Assembly (NCBI GenBank): GCA_016297585.1
Contig: JAEDGJ010000046.1
Coordinates: forward strand, 1 to 15,201
DNA: 15,201 nt
DNA from: Clostridiaceae bacterium
Lineage (GTDB): Bacteria; Bacillota; Clostridia; Oscillospirales; QAMX01
Direction of reading: 5' to 3'
The position numbers and the translations under genes were made by a program. The notes under the pieces are model-generated. The model ran no database searches. It was not told the DNA's origin and was given only the letters and a program-made list of their open reading frames with translations. How positions within the stretch are numbered: the first letter of the stretch is position 1; each line of letters begins with the position of its first letter. Shown here in pieces: positions 1 to 6,262 of the stretch.

Positions 1-1
1 C

Positions 2-589
2 GAGAACATCATCGGCCGCTCCGAGCCCTTTGTCGAGTTTTTCTACCCGAAGCTCCGCTCCCTGTTCCCCTCGCAGCTCTCCGGCGTCAGCGCGCACGAC
101 TTCTTCCGCGCCGTCAACCGCGCGCAGCCGTCGCTGATCCGCACCGAAGCAGACGAACTCACATACCCGCTTCACATTATGGTGCGCTACGAGCTGGAAA
201 AGCGGCTCATCGACGGCTCCCTCGCCGTCCGGGACGTGCCGGAGGCGTGGAACGCGCTCTACCGCGACTACCTCGGCATCGAGGTGCCCGACGACACGCA
301 CGGCTGCCTGCAGGATTCGCACTGGTCGGGCGGCAGCATCGGCTACTTCCCCTCCTACGCGCTCGGCAGCGCCTACGGCGCACAGATGCTCGCCGTCATG
401 CGCCGGGACGTCGACGTCGACGCCGCGGCTTCCTCCGGCGATCTCTCGCCCGTCACCGGCTGGCTCCGTGAGCACATCCACCGCCACGCCTGCTTCTACG
501 AGCCGCTGGAGCTTTTACGCCGCGCCGTCGGAGAATTTGACCCGAAATACTATGTGGATTACTTAAAACAGAAGTTTTCCTCGCTGTGA
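2..589 (+). CDS. M32 family metallocarboxypeptidase (thermostable carboxypeptidase 1 type), C-terminal part
   Basis: The reading frame is open from the left edge and ends at TGA 587-589, giving about 195 residues of a protein that is normally near 500. Two hallmark M32 motifs are visible: IRTEADELTYPLH (the IRxxAD motif) at about residues 46-58, and GCLQDSHW (the GxxQDxHW motif) at about residues 100-107, followed by the usual GYFPSYALG segment. The catalytic HEXXH zinc site lies upstream, outside the window, so activity cannot be judged from here. M32 enzymes are cytoplasmic zinc exopeptidases that remove C-terminal residues from peptides. The gene ends just before a strong terminator and nothing follows it in the same transcript, so it is the last or only gene of its unit. 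The internal ATG at 179 is not the start, because homology to the family continues upstream of it. Confidence 0.9.
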   Translation, partial: ENIIGRSEPFVEFFYPKLRSLFPSQLSGVSAHDFFRAVNRAQPSLIRTEADELTYPLHIMVRYELEKRLIDGSLAVRDVPEAWNALYRDYLGIEVPDDTHGCLQDSHWSGGSIGYFPSYALGSAYGAQMLAVMRRDVDVDAAASSGDLSPVTGWLREHIHRHACFYEPLELLRRAVGEFDPKYYVDYLKQKFSSL

Positions 590-624
590 TCCGATTTTTC
601 TTCACTTTTTCTCAGTCCTCCGCA

Positions 625-664
625 CGGGAGGCGGCAGGGGAAAGGCCTGCCGCTTCCCGTTTTT
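625..664 (+). terminator. Rho-independent terminator after the M32 peptidase
   Basis: A 14-bp stem (625-638 with 646-659, one G-T wobble) encloses a 7-nt loop and is followed directly by a T run (660-664). It lies 36 nt past the peptidase stop codon. A smaller T/A-rich inverted repeat follows at about 660-678. Confidence 0.88.
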
Positions 665-714
665 CGTTTTTACGAAAAATTAAAACTTTTCCGCATGAAA
701 TATTCCGCAATTTA

Positions 715-723
715 TGCTATATT
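715..723 (+). promoter_or_regulatory. Extended -10 promoter for the 82-codon gene
   Basis: TGCTATATT at 715-723 is an extended -10 element (TGn plus TATATT). There is no good -35 at 16-18 bp spacing (CATGAA/ATGAAA), which fits an extended -10 promoter. The surrounding 40 bp are A/T-rich in an otherwise GC-rich region. The predicted start of transcription is near 730. No promoter of comparable quality lies closer to the gene at 884. Confidence 0.6.
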
Positions 724-729
724 ATAGTT

Positions 730-883
730 ACAGTGCAAAAACACTGTCTGGAGAGTGTATCGCAGCCTTGTCCTTCCGGCGGCAGCCGGAGCGGCAAACC
801 GCAAAACCCGCTCGAATACCTTTTCGCATTTCCGGCCGCATCCTTTCTGCCGAAACGGATGGTGCCGCAAAGGAGGTGTTACC
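730..883 (+). other. Hairpin-rich 5' leader of the 82-codon gene
   Basis: About 154 nt separate the predicted transcription start from the GTG at 884 and contain no convincing coding frame. Three simple hairpins are visible: ACAGTG/CACTGT (730-735 with 742-747), which would sit at the very 5' end of the RNA; TCCGGC/GCCGGA (775-780 with 785-790); and GCGG/CCGC (791-794 with 799-802). A strong ribosome binding site, AAGGAGG (870-876), ends the leader. I see no upstream segment complementary to the ribosome binding site, so there is no direct sign of a riboswitch. The leader may simply stabilise the message. Confidence 0.4.
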
Positions 884-1132
884 GTGAAGCGTGTCAAATC
901 GGCGTGCATTCTTCAGACGCTGGTCTTTTCGCAGAAGCCCGACATGGGTTACAGCAGGGAGCGTGCCGCGCAGATCAACCGTGACGAAGTCGAGCATTAC
1001 AAGGCTACGCTCGAGCGCACCAAAACCCGTTATCAGATTACGGACGAGAGCGTCGAAGCGGACGGTTCGATCGTTCTCCGCGTCCGAAAGCAGTACAACG
1101 ACCGCACGGACGTCAGCGAATACTTCGAATAA
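884..1132 (+). CDS. Small conserved-looking protein of unknown function, 82 aa
   Basis: The GTG at 884 is chosen because AAGGAGG ends 7 nt upstream. The frame also stays open to 755, but that extension is low in credible coding character and crosses the hairpin leader. The product is mostly hydrophilic, with a short N-terminal hydrophobic patch (residues 6-15), a charged central helix-like stretch rich in Arg, Glu and Lys (25-48) and a probable beta strand (SIVLRVRKQY, about 63-72). It has one Cys (residue 8), no signal peptide and no membrane segment. I recall similar short proteins in Clostridia but cannot name a family. It forms a single-gene unit with its own promoter and terminator, and is convergent with the ABC operon. 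A cytoplasmic accessory role is possible but not shown. Confidence 0.78.
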   Translation: MKRVKSACILQTLVFSQKPDMGYSRERAAQINRDEVEHYKATLERTKTRYQITDESVEADGSIVLRVRKQYNDRTDVSEYFE

Positions 1133-1142
1133 TCCATACGAC

Positions 1143-1184
1143 AAAAGAGGCAATCCCCGCCAAAAAAGCAGAATTGCCTCTTTT
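1143..1184. terminator. Bidirectional terminator between the 82-codon gene and the ABC operon
   Basis: AAAGAGGCAAT (from 1143-1146 to 1154) pairs with ATTGCCTCTTT (1173 onward) around an 18-nt loop, with a T run at 1179-1187 on the + strand. On the minus strand the same stem is followed by TTTT. It lies 10 nt after the + strand stop and about 30 nt past the minus-strand stop at 1216, so it can serve both convergent units. Confidence 0.85.
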
Positions 1185-1215
1185 TTTGCTGCCCGGACGC
1201 TGCTTTCCCGGCAAA

Positions 1216-3027
1216 TCAGGTCGCGAATCCGGCGTACTGCGTCATGTAGAGCTCGTAGTATTTCCCCTTCTGCGCCAAAAGCTCCCGGTGGCTGCCGCTC
1301 TCGACGATCTGCCCTTTATCCATGACGACGATGAGGTCCGAATCGCGGATCGTGGACAGACGGTGCGCGATGACGATGCTGGTGCGGCTGCGCATGATGG
1401 TCTGCATGGCGTTCTGGATGGCTTTTTCCGTGCGGGTATCGACGTTGGACGTCGCCTCGTCCAGGATCAGGATCTTCGGGTCGGCCACGAACGCACGGGC
1501 GATGGCAAGAAGCTGGCGCTGTCCCTGGCTGATGTTTTCGCCGCCGGACGTGAGCCGGGCGTCGAAGCCGCCGGGGAGATTTTTCAGCATATCCTCGCAG
1601 CGGCTCATGCGCACCGCTTCCTCAAGCTGCGCGTCCGACGCGGATTCGTTTGCGTACCGCAGGTTATTGCGGATCGTATCGGCAAACAGCACGGTATCCT
1701 GCAGCACGATCGCGACGTTTTTGCGGAGGCTGTCCCTCGACATTTCGGAGAGATCCTGTCCGTTGATGCGGATCGTGCCGCTGTCGATGTCGTAGAACCG
1801 CATCAGCAGGTTGACCACCGTGGTCTTACCGCTGCCCGTGGAGCCGACCAGCGCCACCTTCTTGCCGGAGGGCACGGTCAGGGAGAAATTCCGGATGATC
1901 GGATGCCCCGGCTCATAGGAGAAGTTGACGTTTTCAAACCGCACGGCGGCCTGTTCTTCCGTCTGCAGCGCGTTCCCCGTCATATCCTCGCTTGTTTCGT
2001 CCAGCACGAGGAAAACACGCTCCGCACCGGCGACGGCGGTCTGCAGCTGGCCGTAAACCTGCGCCAGCTCGTTGATCGGCTTGCTGAACTGCTTGGCGTA
2101 GACGATGAACGCCGAGATCACGCCGACGGAGATCAGCCCGGTGATCGCGAAATAGCCGCCGAACGCGGCAATGATGACAAAGCCGATGTTGCCGATGCAG
2201 TTCATGATCGGGCCCATGACGCCGCTGATGACGTCGGTCCGGATGCCGGCCTTCGTCAGCGAGTCGGAGGTTTCGCAGAACTCGCGCGTCGTCTCGTCCT
2301 GATGATTGTAGGCGACAACCGTGCGGTAGCCGGACACCATTTCCTCGACCGTGCCGTTGAGCTGGCCGATAAGCTGCTGGCGCTTGCGGGAATACTTTCT
2401 GACCTTCTTGGAAAGCACTTTCGTGGCGATCAGCGTCAGGATCACCGTGGCGCAGCTCAGCAGCGCGAGCTGCCAGCAGTACCACAGCATGATCGCCACC
2501 GTGCCGATGATGGTCAGCACGCCGGAGAAGAGCGAGGGAAGGGACTGGGAGACGGTGGTGGAGATGTTCTCGATGTCGTTGGTCATGCGGCTCATCACGT
2601 CTCCGTGGGAATGCGTGTCGAGGTACCGGATCGGCAGGTCGATGATCTTGCCGAACAGCTCCTCGCGCATCCGCCGGATGATCCGTTGACTGAGCTTTGC
2701 GCTGAGGAGTCCCTGCAGAAGCTGGCCCGCGCTGTACAGCAGATAGACGGCCAGCATAAACGCCAGTGCAGCGAGAAGATTCCCGCCCGACTTGCCCGCG
2801 ATGATGTCGATGGCCCGGCTCTGCAGGCTCGGCGCATACACGCCGCAGAGGGTGCCGAACACGACGATGGCGAGCATGGAAACGACCATTCCCTTTTCCT
2901 TTGCAAAATAGGACATGATCCGCTTCATGGTCGCGCCGACGTTCTCGGCGTGTTCGACCTCGGCAAAGCGCGCGTTGCGGTTCATCATCCCCGGGATGTT
3001 TCGTTCTTCCAGCTTCTTATCAACCAT
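1216..3027 (-). CDS. ABC exporter half-transporter, catalytically complete subunit of a heterodimer
   Basis: This is a fused membrane domain plus ATPase (603 aa from the ATG at 3027) of the multidrug/lipid exporter type (BmrCD/LmrCD/TM287-288-like). Six membrane segments lie between about residues 45 and 320 and the nucleotide-binding domain runs from about 365 to the end. Walker A is GSTGSGKTT (395-403), the Q-loop Gln is 443, Walker B ILILDEATS carries the catalytic Glu (524) and the switch His is 555. The signature is ISQGQ (499-503) rather than LSGGQ. This matches a subunit that donates the active Walker A/B and a weakened signature to its partner. The start overlaps the upstream gene by 8 nt (ATGGTTGA), with GGAAGG 8 nt upstream. 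An in-frame GTG at 3036 is possible but has a poorer site. It is the last gene of marR-ABC-ABC. Confidence 0.93.
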   Translation of the reverse strand: MVDKKLEERNIPGMMNRNARFAEVEHAENVGATMKRIMSYFAKEKGMVVSMLAIVVFGTLCGVYAPSLQSRAIDIIAGKSGGNLLAALAFMLAVYLLYSAGQLLQGLLSAKLSQRIIRRMREELFGKIIDLPIRYLDTHSHGDVMSRMTNDIENISTTVSQSLPSLFSGVLTIIGTVAIMLWYCWQLALLSCATVILTLIATKVLSKKVRKYSRKRQQLIGQLNGTVEEMVSGYRTVVAYNHQDETTREFCETSDSLTKAGIRTDVISGVMGPIMNCIGNIGFVIIAAFGGYFAITGLISVGVISAFIVYAKQFSKPINELAQVYGQLQTAVAGAERVFLVLDETSEDMTGNALQTEEQAAVRFENVNFSYEPGHPIIRNFSLTVPSGKKVALVGSTGSGKTTVVNLLMRFYDIDSGTIRINGQDLSEMSRDSLRKNVAIVLQDTVLFADTIRNNLRYANESASDAQLEEAVRMSRCEDMLKNLPGGFDARLTSGGENISQGQRQLLAIARAFVADPKILILDEATSNVDTRTEKAIQNAMQTIMRSRTSIVIAHRLSTIRDSDLIVVMDKGQIVESGSHRELLAQKGKYYELYMTQYAGFAT

Positions 3028-4768
3028 TGCTCTCACCTTCCTCTCCCATCTGGGAATCGTAAATGTCGCGGTACGTCCTGCAGGACTCCATCAGCTCTTC
3101 ATGGGTGCCGACGGCGGAAATGCCGCCGTTGTCCAGCACGACGATCCGGTCGGCACGGCGCACCGAGGCAATACGCTGCGCGATGATCACCTTGGTGCTC
3201 TGCGCCTGGTTTTCCTTCAGCGCGGCATACAGATCCGCCTCGGTTTTCAGGTCGAGCGCGCTGGTGGAATCGTCAAAAATCAGGATCTCCGCATTTTTGA
3301 GCACGGCTCTCGCGATGGAAACGCGCTGCTTCTGGCCGCCGGACAGGCTCATGCCGCGCTCGGCCACCATCGTGCGGTACCCGTCGGGCGTGCGGCGGAT
3401 GAAGTCGTCCGCCTGCGCGGTCCTGGCGGCGCTTGCAACCGCCTCCTCCGGCGCGCCGGGAAGGCCCCAGGCGATGTTCTCCCGAATGGGGACGCTGAAC
3501 AGCTCGCTTCGCTGCAGCGCGATGGCAATTTTCTCTCTGAGCGCCTTTTGGCTGTACTCGCGGACGTCCACGCCGTCGACGAGCACCGCACCCTCCGTCA
3601 CATCGTAGAAGCGCGGGATCAGATTGACAAGCGAGGACTTTCCGCAGCCCGTCGCACCCATGACGGCAACGGTTTCCCCCGGATGGATGGTGAGATTGAT
3701 GTTCTTCAGGATCGTCTGCGAGCTTCCGGGATACGAGAAGGAGACGTTCCGGAACTCGATCTGGCCGCGAAGCTCCGTACGGCCGTCGAAGCTGCCGTCC
3801 GTCAGCGCGGGCTTTGCGTCGAGAATCTCCTTCACACGCTTCCAGGAGGCAAGTCCTCTGGAGATGTTCTGGAACAGCATCGTGAGCATCAGGATGCCGT
3901 TGAGAAGCTGCGTCGTATAGGTAATCGCCGCCATGATGACGCCCGGCGTCGTCACACCGCTTTTGACCTCAAAGGAGCCTGCCAGCAGAATGACGGCGAC
4001 GACGACGTACATCAGCGCGTTGATGACCGGGTTCATGAACGCAAAAATCACCAGAACGCGGAGCTGCGTCCGGATCAGCTCGTCGTTTGCCTTTCCGAAC
4101 CGCACCTTCTCGTACAGCTCGCGCACGCAGGCCTTGATGATGCGGATGCCGGCGATGTCCTCCTGCATGATCGCGTTGATCCGGTCGAGCTGCGCCTGCA
4201 GCCTCGTAAAGAGCGGATTGGCCCGGCTCAGGCAGAACAGCAGGCACCCGGCGATGAGCGGAAAGGCACAGAGGACGATCCATCCGAACTGCCGGTTGAT
4301 GCGGAACATGAAAAAGATGCTGCCGAACGTCAGCATGGAGGTGCGGATCATGCCGCGCACGAACAGCGACAGGAAATTCTGCACCTGCGTGATGTCGTTT
4401 GTCACACGGGTCACGAGCGAGCCGGTCCCGAAGCGGTCGACCTGCGGGAACGAGAAGGTCATGATGTTCCGGAAGCAGTCTTTACGCATATCGTTGCCGA
4501 CGTTCTGGCTGCTGATATGCACAAAAACGTTATTCAGCGACCCGCACAGCCCGCCGAAGATCACGAGGATGATCATCCGGAGTCCGGAAGACCAGATGAC
4601 GCTCATATTGCCGACGCCGTTGTTGTTCGTTCCCAGCACGCCCTCGTCGACGATCCGGCTCATGATCTCGGGCTGCAGCAGATCCATCAGCACCTCGCCG
4701 ACCATGAACAGCGCCGCGATCAGCGCGAGATGGAGATACGGTCTGATATATTTCCACATTGCTTTCAA
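3020..4768 (-). CDS. ABC exporter half-transporter, degenerate-site subunit of a heterodimer
   Basis: This is a membrane domain with six helices (about residues 12-305) fused to an ATPase domain (about 335 to the end), 582 aa from the TTG chosen here. Walker A is GATGCGKSS (371-379), the Q-loop Gln is 419 and the signature LSGGQ (475-479) is intact. The Walker B catalytic position is Asp (IFDDSTSALD, residue 500) and the switch His is Gln (VIIAQRIAS, residue 531). The same pair of changes defines the degenerate ATP site of asymmetric heterodimers such as TM287/288. Together with the next gene it should give one active and one non-hydrolysing site. The start is uncertain: TTG at 4768 has GGAAGG 12 nt upstream and lies 7 nt after the marR stop; ATG 4759 is unspaced; starts at 4834 or 4840 would overlap marR by about 60 nt. 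Confidence 0.92.
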   Translation of the reverse strand: MKAMWKYIRPYLHLALIAALFMVGEVLMDLLQPEIMSRIVDEGVLGTNNNGVGNMSVIWSSGLRMIILVIFGGLCGSLNNVFVHISSQNVGNDMRKDCFRNIMTFSFPQVDRFGTGSLVTRVTNDITQVQNFLSLFVRGMIRTSMLTFGSIFFMFRINRQFGWIVLCAFPLIAGCLLFCLSRANPLFTRLQAQLDRINAIMQEDIAGIRIIKACVRELYEKVRFGKANDELIRTQLRVLVIFAFMNPVINALMYVVVAVILLAGSFEVKSGVTTPGVIMAAITYTTQLLNGILMLTMLFQNISRGLASWKRVKEILDAKPALTDGSFDGRTELRGQIEFRNVSFSYPGSSQTILKNINLTIHPGETVAVMGATGCGKSSLVNLIPRFYDVTEGAVLVDGVDVREYSQKALREKIAIALQRSELFSVPIRENIAWGLPGAPEEAVASAARTAQADDFIRRTPDGYRTMVAERGMSLSGGQKQRVSIARAVLKNAEILIFDDSTSALDLKTEADLYAALKENQAQSTKVIIAQRIASVRRADRIVVLDNGGISAVGTHEELMESCRTYRDIYDSQMGEEGESNG

Positions 4769-4775
4769 AATCGTC

Positions 4776-5309
4776 TCATTCCTTCCTGCCGCACCGTCCG
4801 CCCCGACGCCTCTCCTGCGGCTCTTTTTCACCATTCGCATCCTGATAGCGCAGATACCAGTCGACGGTCACCTTTTCCAAAAGCGACAGAAGCTGCGCTT
4901 TTTCCTCCGCCGACAGACAGGAAAACATCTCCTCATGCCGCCGGTTCCGCTGTTCCAGCGCCTCGGCCGCCCGCACTCTGCCTTCCCCGGTCAGCGTGAT
5001 GTCCGCCGTGCGCCGGTCCGTGTCGCTGGGCGTGCGCTGAATCAGTCCGGCGCTCTCGAGCTTCGCAAACACCTCGCTGGCAGAGCCCGGCTGAATGCCG
5101 AGCCGCTCCGTCAGCGCCTGCTGCGTAATCGTCCCCGTCTCGTTCAGCACGATCAGCACCCGTTTCTGGCTGCCCTTTCCTTCGAACAGGCAGCGCATCG
5201 TGTGGCTCAAATCCCGCAGATTGATAATCAGCCTGTCGTTGATATCCGCCGCCTGATAATGCGCCATCCGATGCGCACGCTCCTCTTCCCTCATTCCGTT
5301 CTTTCTCAC
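4776..5309 (-). CDS. MarR family transcriptional regulator of the ABC exporter operon
   Basis: This is a winged-helix regulator, 177 aa from the GTG at 5309. The helix-turn-helix and wing span about residues 60-110 (TQQALTERLGIQPGSASEVF, then the SDTDRRTADITLT wing with its usual D-x-R). The N- and C-terminal helices that form the dimer flank this. The C-terminal tail (160-177) is Arg/Lys-rich and low in complexity. Cys residues occur at 40, 131 and 173. The GTG start is preferred because GGAAGGGA ends 8 nt upstream, and because the alternatives at 5327 (ATG) and 5333 (TTG) lie at or inside the predicted transcription start and operator. It leads the exporter operon and ends 7 nt before the next gene. 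MarR proteins usually repress and are released by small ligands or oxidants; which applies here is not visible. Confidence 0.92.
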   Translation of the reverse strand: MRKNGMREEERAHRMAHYQAADINDRLIINLRDLSHTMRCLFEGKGSQKRVLIVLNETGTITQQALTERLGIQPGSASEVFAKLESAGLIQRTPSDTDRRTADITLTGEGRVRAAEALEQRNRRHEEMFSCLSAEEKAQLLSLLEKVTVDWYLRYQDANGEKEPQERRRGGRCGRKE

Positions 5310-5329
5310 CGACTCATTCCCTTCCATAC

Positions 5330-5343
5330 TCAAGGTACCTTGA
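5330..5343. promoter_or_regulatory. Predicted MarR operator 2, perfect palindrome
   Basis: TCAAGGTACCTTGA is a perfect 14-bp palindrome. It lies just downstream of the marR -10 and over its predicted transcription start, so a bound dimer would block marR-ABC transcription. Its half-sites match those of the site at 5370-5383 exactly, and the two centres are 40 bp apart, close to four helical turns. Confidence 0.75.
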
Positions 5344-5344
5344 T

Positions 5345-5373
5345 ATTATAACGTTCTCCGTCAATTTTGTCAA
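5345..5373 (-). promoter_or_regulatory. Consensus promoter of the marR-ABC operon
   Basis: On the minus strand, TTGACA (5373-5368) and TATAAT (5350-5345) are separated by 17 bp, a full match to the sigma-A consensus. Transcription should start near 5338, giving a leader of about 29 nt to the GTG at 5309. One operator overlaps the -35 and the other covers the start point, which points to tight autorepression. Confidence 0.87.
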
Positions 5374-5383
5374 GGCACCTTGA
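5370..5383. promoter_or_regulatory. Predicted MarR operator 1, shared by divergent promoters
   Basis: TCAAGGCACCTTGA carries the same TCAAGG/CCTTGA half-sites as operator 2, with a CA centre. It covers part of the -35 of the marR promoter (5368-5373) and part of the -35 of the rubrerythrin promoter (5380-5385). A single bound dimer could therefore block both directions. Confidence 0.72.
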
Positions 5384-5408
5384 CAAAATATTTTTTCCGT
5401 GTTATAAT
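5380..5408 (+). promoter_or_regulatory. Consensus promoter of rubrerythrin
   Basis: TTGACA (5380-5385) and TATAAT (5403-5408) are separated by 17 bp, again a full consensus match. Its -35 is 6 bp from the divergent marR -35 and overlaps operator 1. Predicted transcription start is near 5415. Confidence 0.87.
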
Positions 5409-5417
5409 GCAGGCATA

Positions 5418-5468
5418 GCGTGTAGCGATGAGCGTAAAACCAGCTCGTCTCTGCACGCAATTTTTTAT
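5418..5468 (+). other. Leader hairpin with U run upstream of rubrerythrin
   Basis: In the 5' leader, GCGTG (5418-5422) pairs with CACGC (5454-5458), and GATGAGC (5427-5433) with GCTCGTC (5443-5449, one wobble), around a 9-nt loop. A 6-T run (AATTTTTTAT, 5459-5468) follows. The shape resembles an intrinsic terminator, but the stem is broken by a 4x4 internal loop. It could be an attenuator, an RNA-stability element or chance. No competing antiterminator stem was found. Confidence 0.4.
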
Positions 5469-5485
5469 ATTCGGAGGAAAACCCG

Positions 5486-6148
5486 ATGAAAAAGTGGAAA
5501 TGCAGCGTATGCGGCTTTGTTTACGAAGGGGAACTGACGGAGGACTTTGTCTGCCCGATCTGCAGGCGGCCCGCGTCGGCCTTTGTCCCGGTGGAGGAGA
5601 AAAAATCCGCCGCAGGCCGGTATGCCGGTACGAAAACCGAAAAGAACCTCGAGGAAGCCTTCTCCGGCGAAAGTCAGGCGAGAAACAAGTATACCTTTTT
5701 CGCTAAAATCGCGCAGAACGAGGGCTATGAGCAGCTCGCGGAGCTCTTCCTGATCACCGCACGCAACGAGCAGGAGCATGCCCGGATGTGGTTTGAGGCG
5801 CTCGGCGGCATCGGCGGCACGGCGGCGAATCTGCTGGCGGCGGCCGAGGGCGAAAACTACGAATGGACGGACATGTACGACCGCATGGCGAGTGACGCCG
5901 ACGAGGAGGGCTTCCCGGAGATGGCGGAAAAGTTCCGGAAGGTCGCGGCCATCGAAAAAGCGCATGAGGAGCGCTACCGCAGGCTCCTGAAAAACGTGGA
6001 AATGCAGCAGGTCTTTGAAAAGAGCGGCCAGACGATGTGGGAATGCCGCGTCTGCGGGCATCTCGTGGTCGGCACGAAGGCGCCGGAAGCCTGCCCCGTC
6101 TGCGGCTATGCGAAGAGCTATTTTGAAGTCCGCCGGGAAAATTACTGA
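5486..6148 (+). CDS. rbr: Rubrerythrin with rubredoxin-like domains at both ends
   Basis: This 220-aa protein has three parts. An N-terminal short rubredoxin-like module (C6, C9, C23, C26) is followed by a ferritin-like diiron domain (about 50-175) with metal ligands in GES (E62), EQEH (E95, H98), E126 and EKAH (E157, H160). A second rubredoxin-like module lies at the C-terminus (C187, C190, C203, C206). Rubrerythrins reduce hydrogen peroxide to water in anaerobes, taking electrons through the rubredoxin iron. Classic rubrerythrin has one C-terminal rubredoxin, so the extra N-terminal module makes this longer than the usual roughly 190 aa. GGAGG at 5473-5477 supports the ATG at 5486. It is the first gene past the shared MarR operator and is transcribed away from marR. 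It is probably cytoplasmic. Confidence 0.95.
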   Translation: MKKWKCSVCGFVYEGELTEDFVCPICRRPASAFVPVEEKKSAAGRYAGTKTEKNLEEAFSGESQARNKYTFFAKIAQNEGYEQLAELFLITARNEQEHARMWFEALGGIGGTAANLLAAAEGENYEWTDMYDRMASDADEEGFPEMAEKFRKVAAIEKAHEERYRRLLKNVEMQQVFEKSGQTMWECRVCGHLVVGTKAPEACPVCGYAKSYFEVRRENY

Positions 6149-6211
6149 GTAAACAGCACAAAACGGGCATCCTTCGGACACGATACATGCGTTCTTTACC
6201 GCAGATACGAT

Positions 6212-6240
6212 ACGGACAGCGCAGGGATTGCGTCCGTTTT
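6212..6240 (+). terminator. Weak terminator-like hairpin between rubrerythrin and the MATE gene
   Basis: ACGGAC (6212-6217) pairs with GTCCGT (6232-6237), followed by TTTT (6237-6240). The stem is short and the T run minimal, so it may only partly stop transcription. The 114-nt gap has no convincing promoter for the MATE gene; two copies of ACGATAC (6180-6186, 6207-6213) are its only other notable feature. Read-through from the rubrerythrin promoter is therefore plausible. Confidence 0.3.
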
Positions 6241-6262
6241 GTAAAAAAGGGAGGAATGCCCC

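Noticed and set aside
586..1153. Alternative frames over the 82-codon gene and its leader, on both strands
   Set aside because: They cross a strong terminator or the promoter and hairpin leader, and lack ribosome binding sites; only the frame starting at GTG 884 has one.
1174..4999. Long open frames (about 670-690 codons) on the + strand opposite the two ABC genes
   Set aside because: They are antisense shadows in GC-rich sequence: the products are rich in His, Arg and Asp, match no family, and the minus strand carries complete ABC motifs in the same place.
6180..6213. Two ACGATAC direct repeats 27 bp apart before the MATE gene, as a possible operator
   Set aside because: Only 7 bp each, not palindromic and with no promoter nearby; too weak to call.
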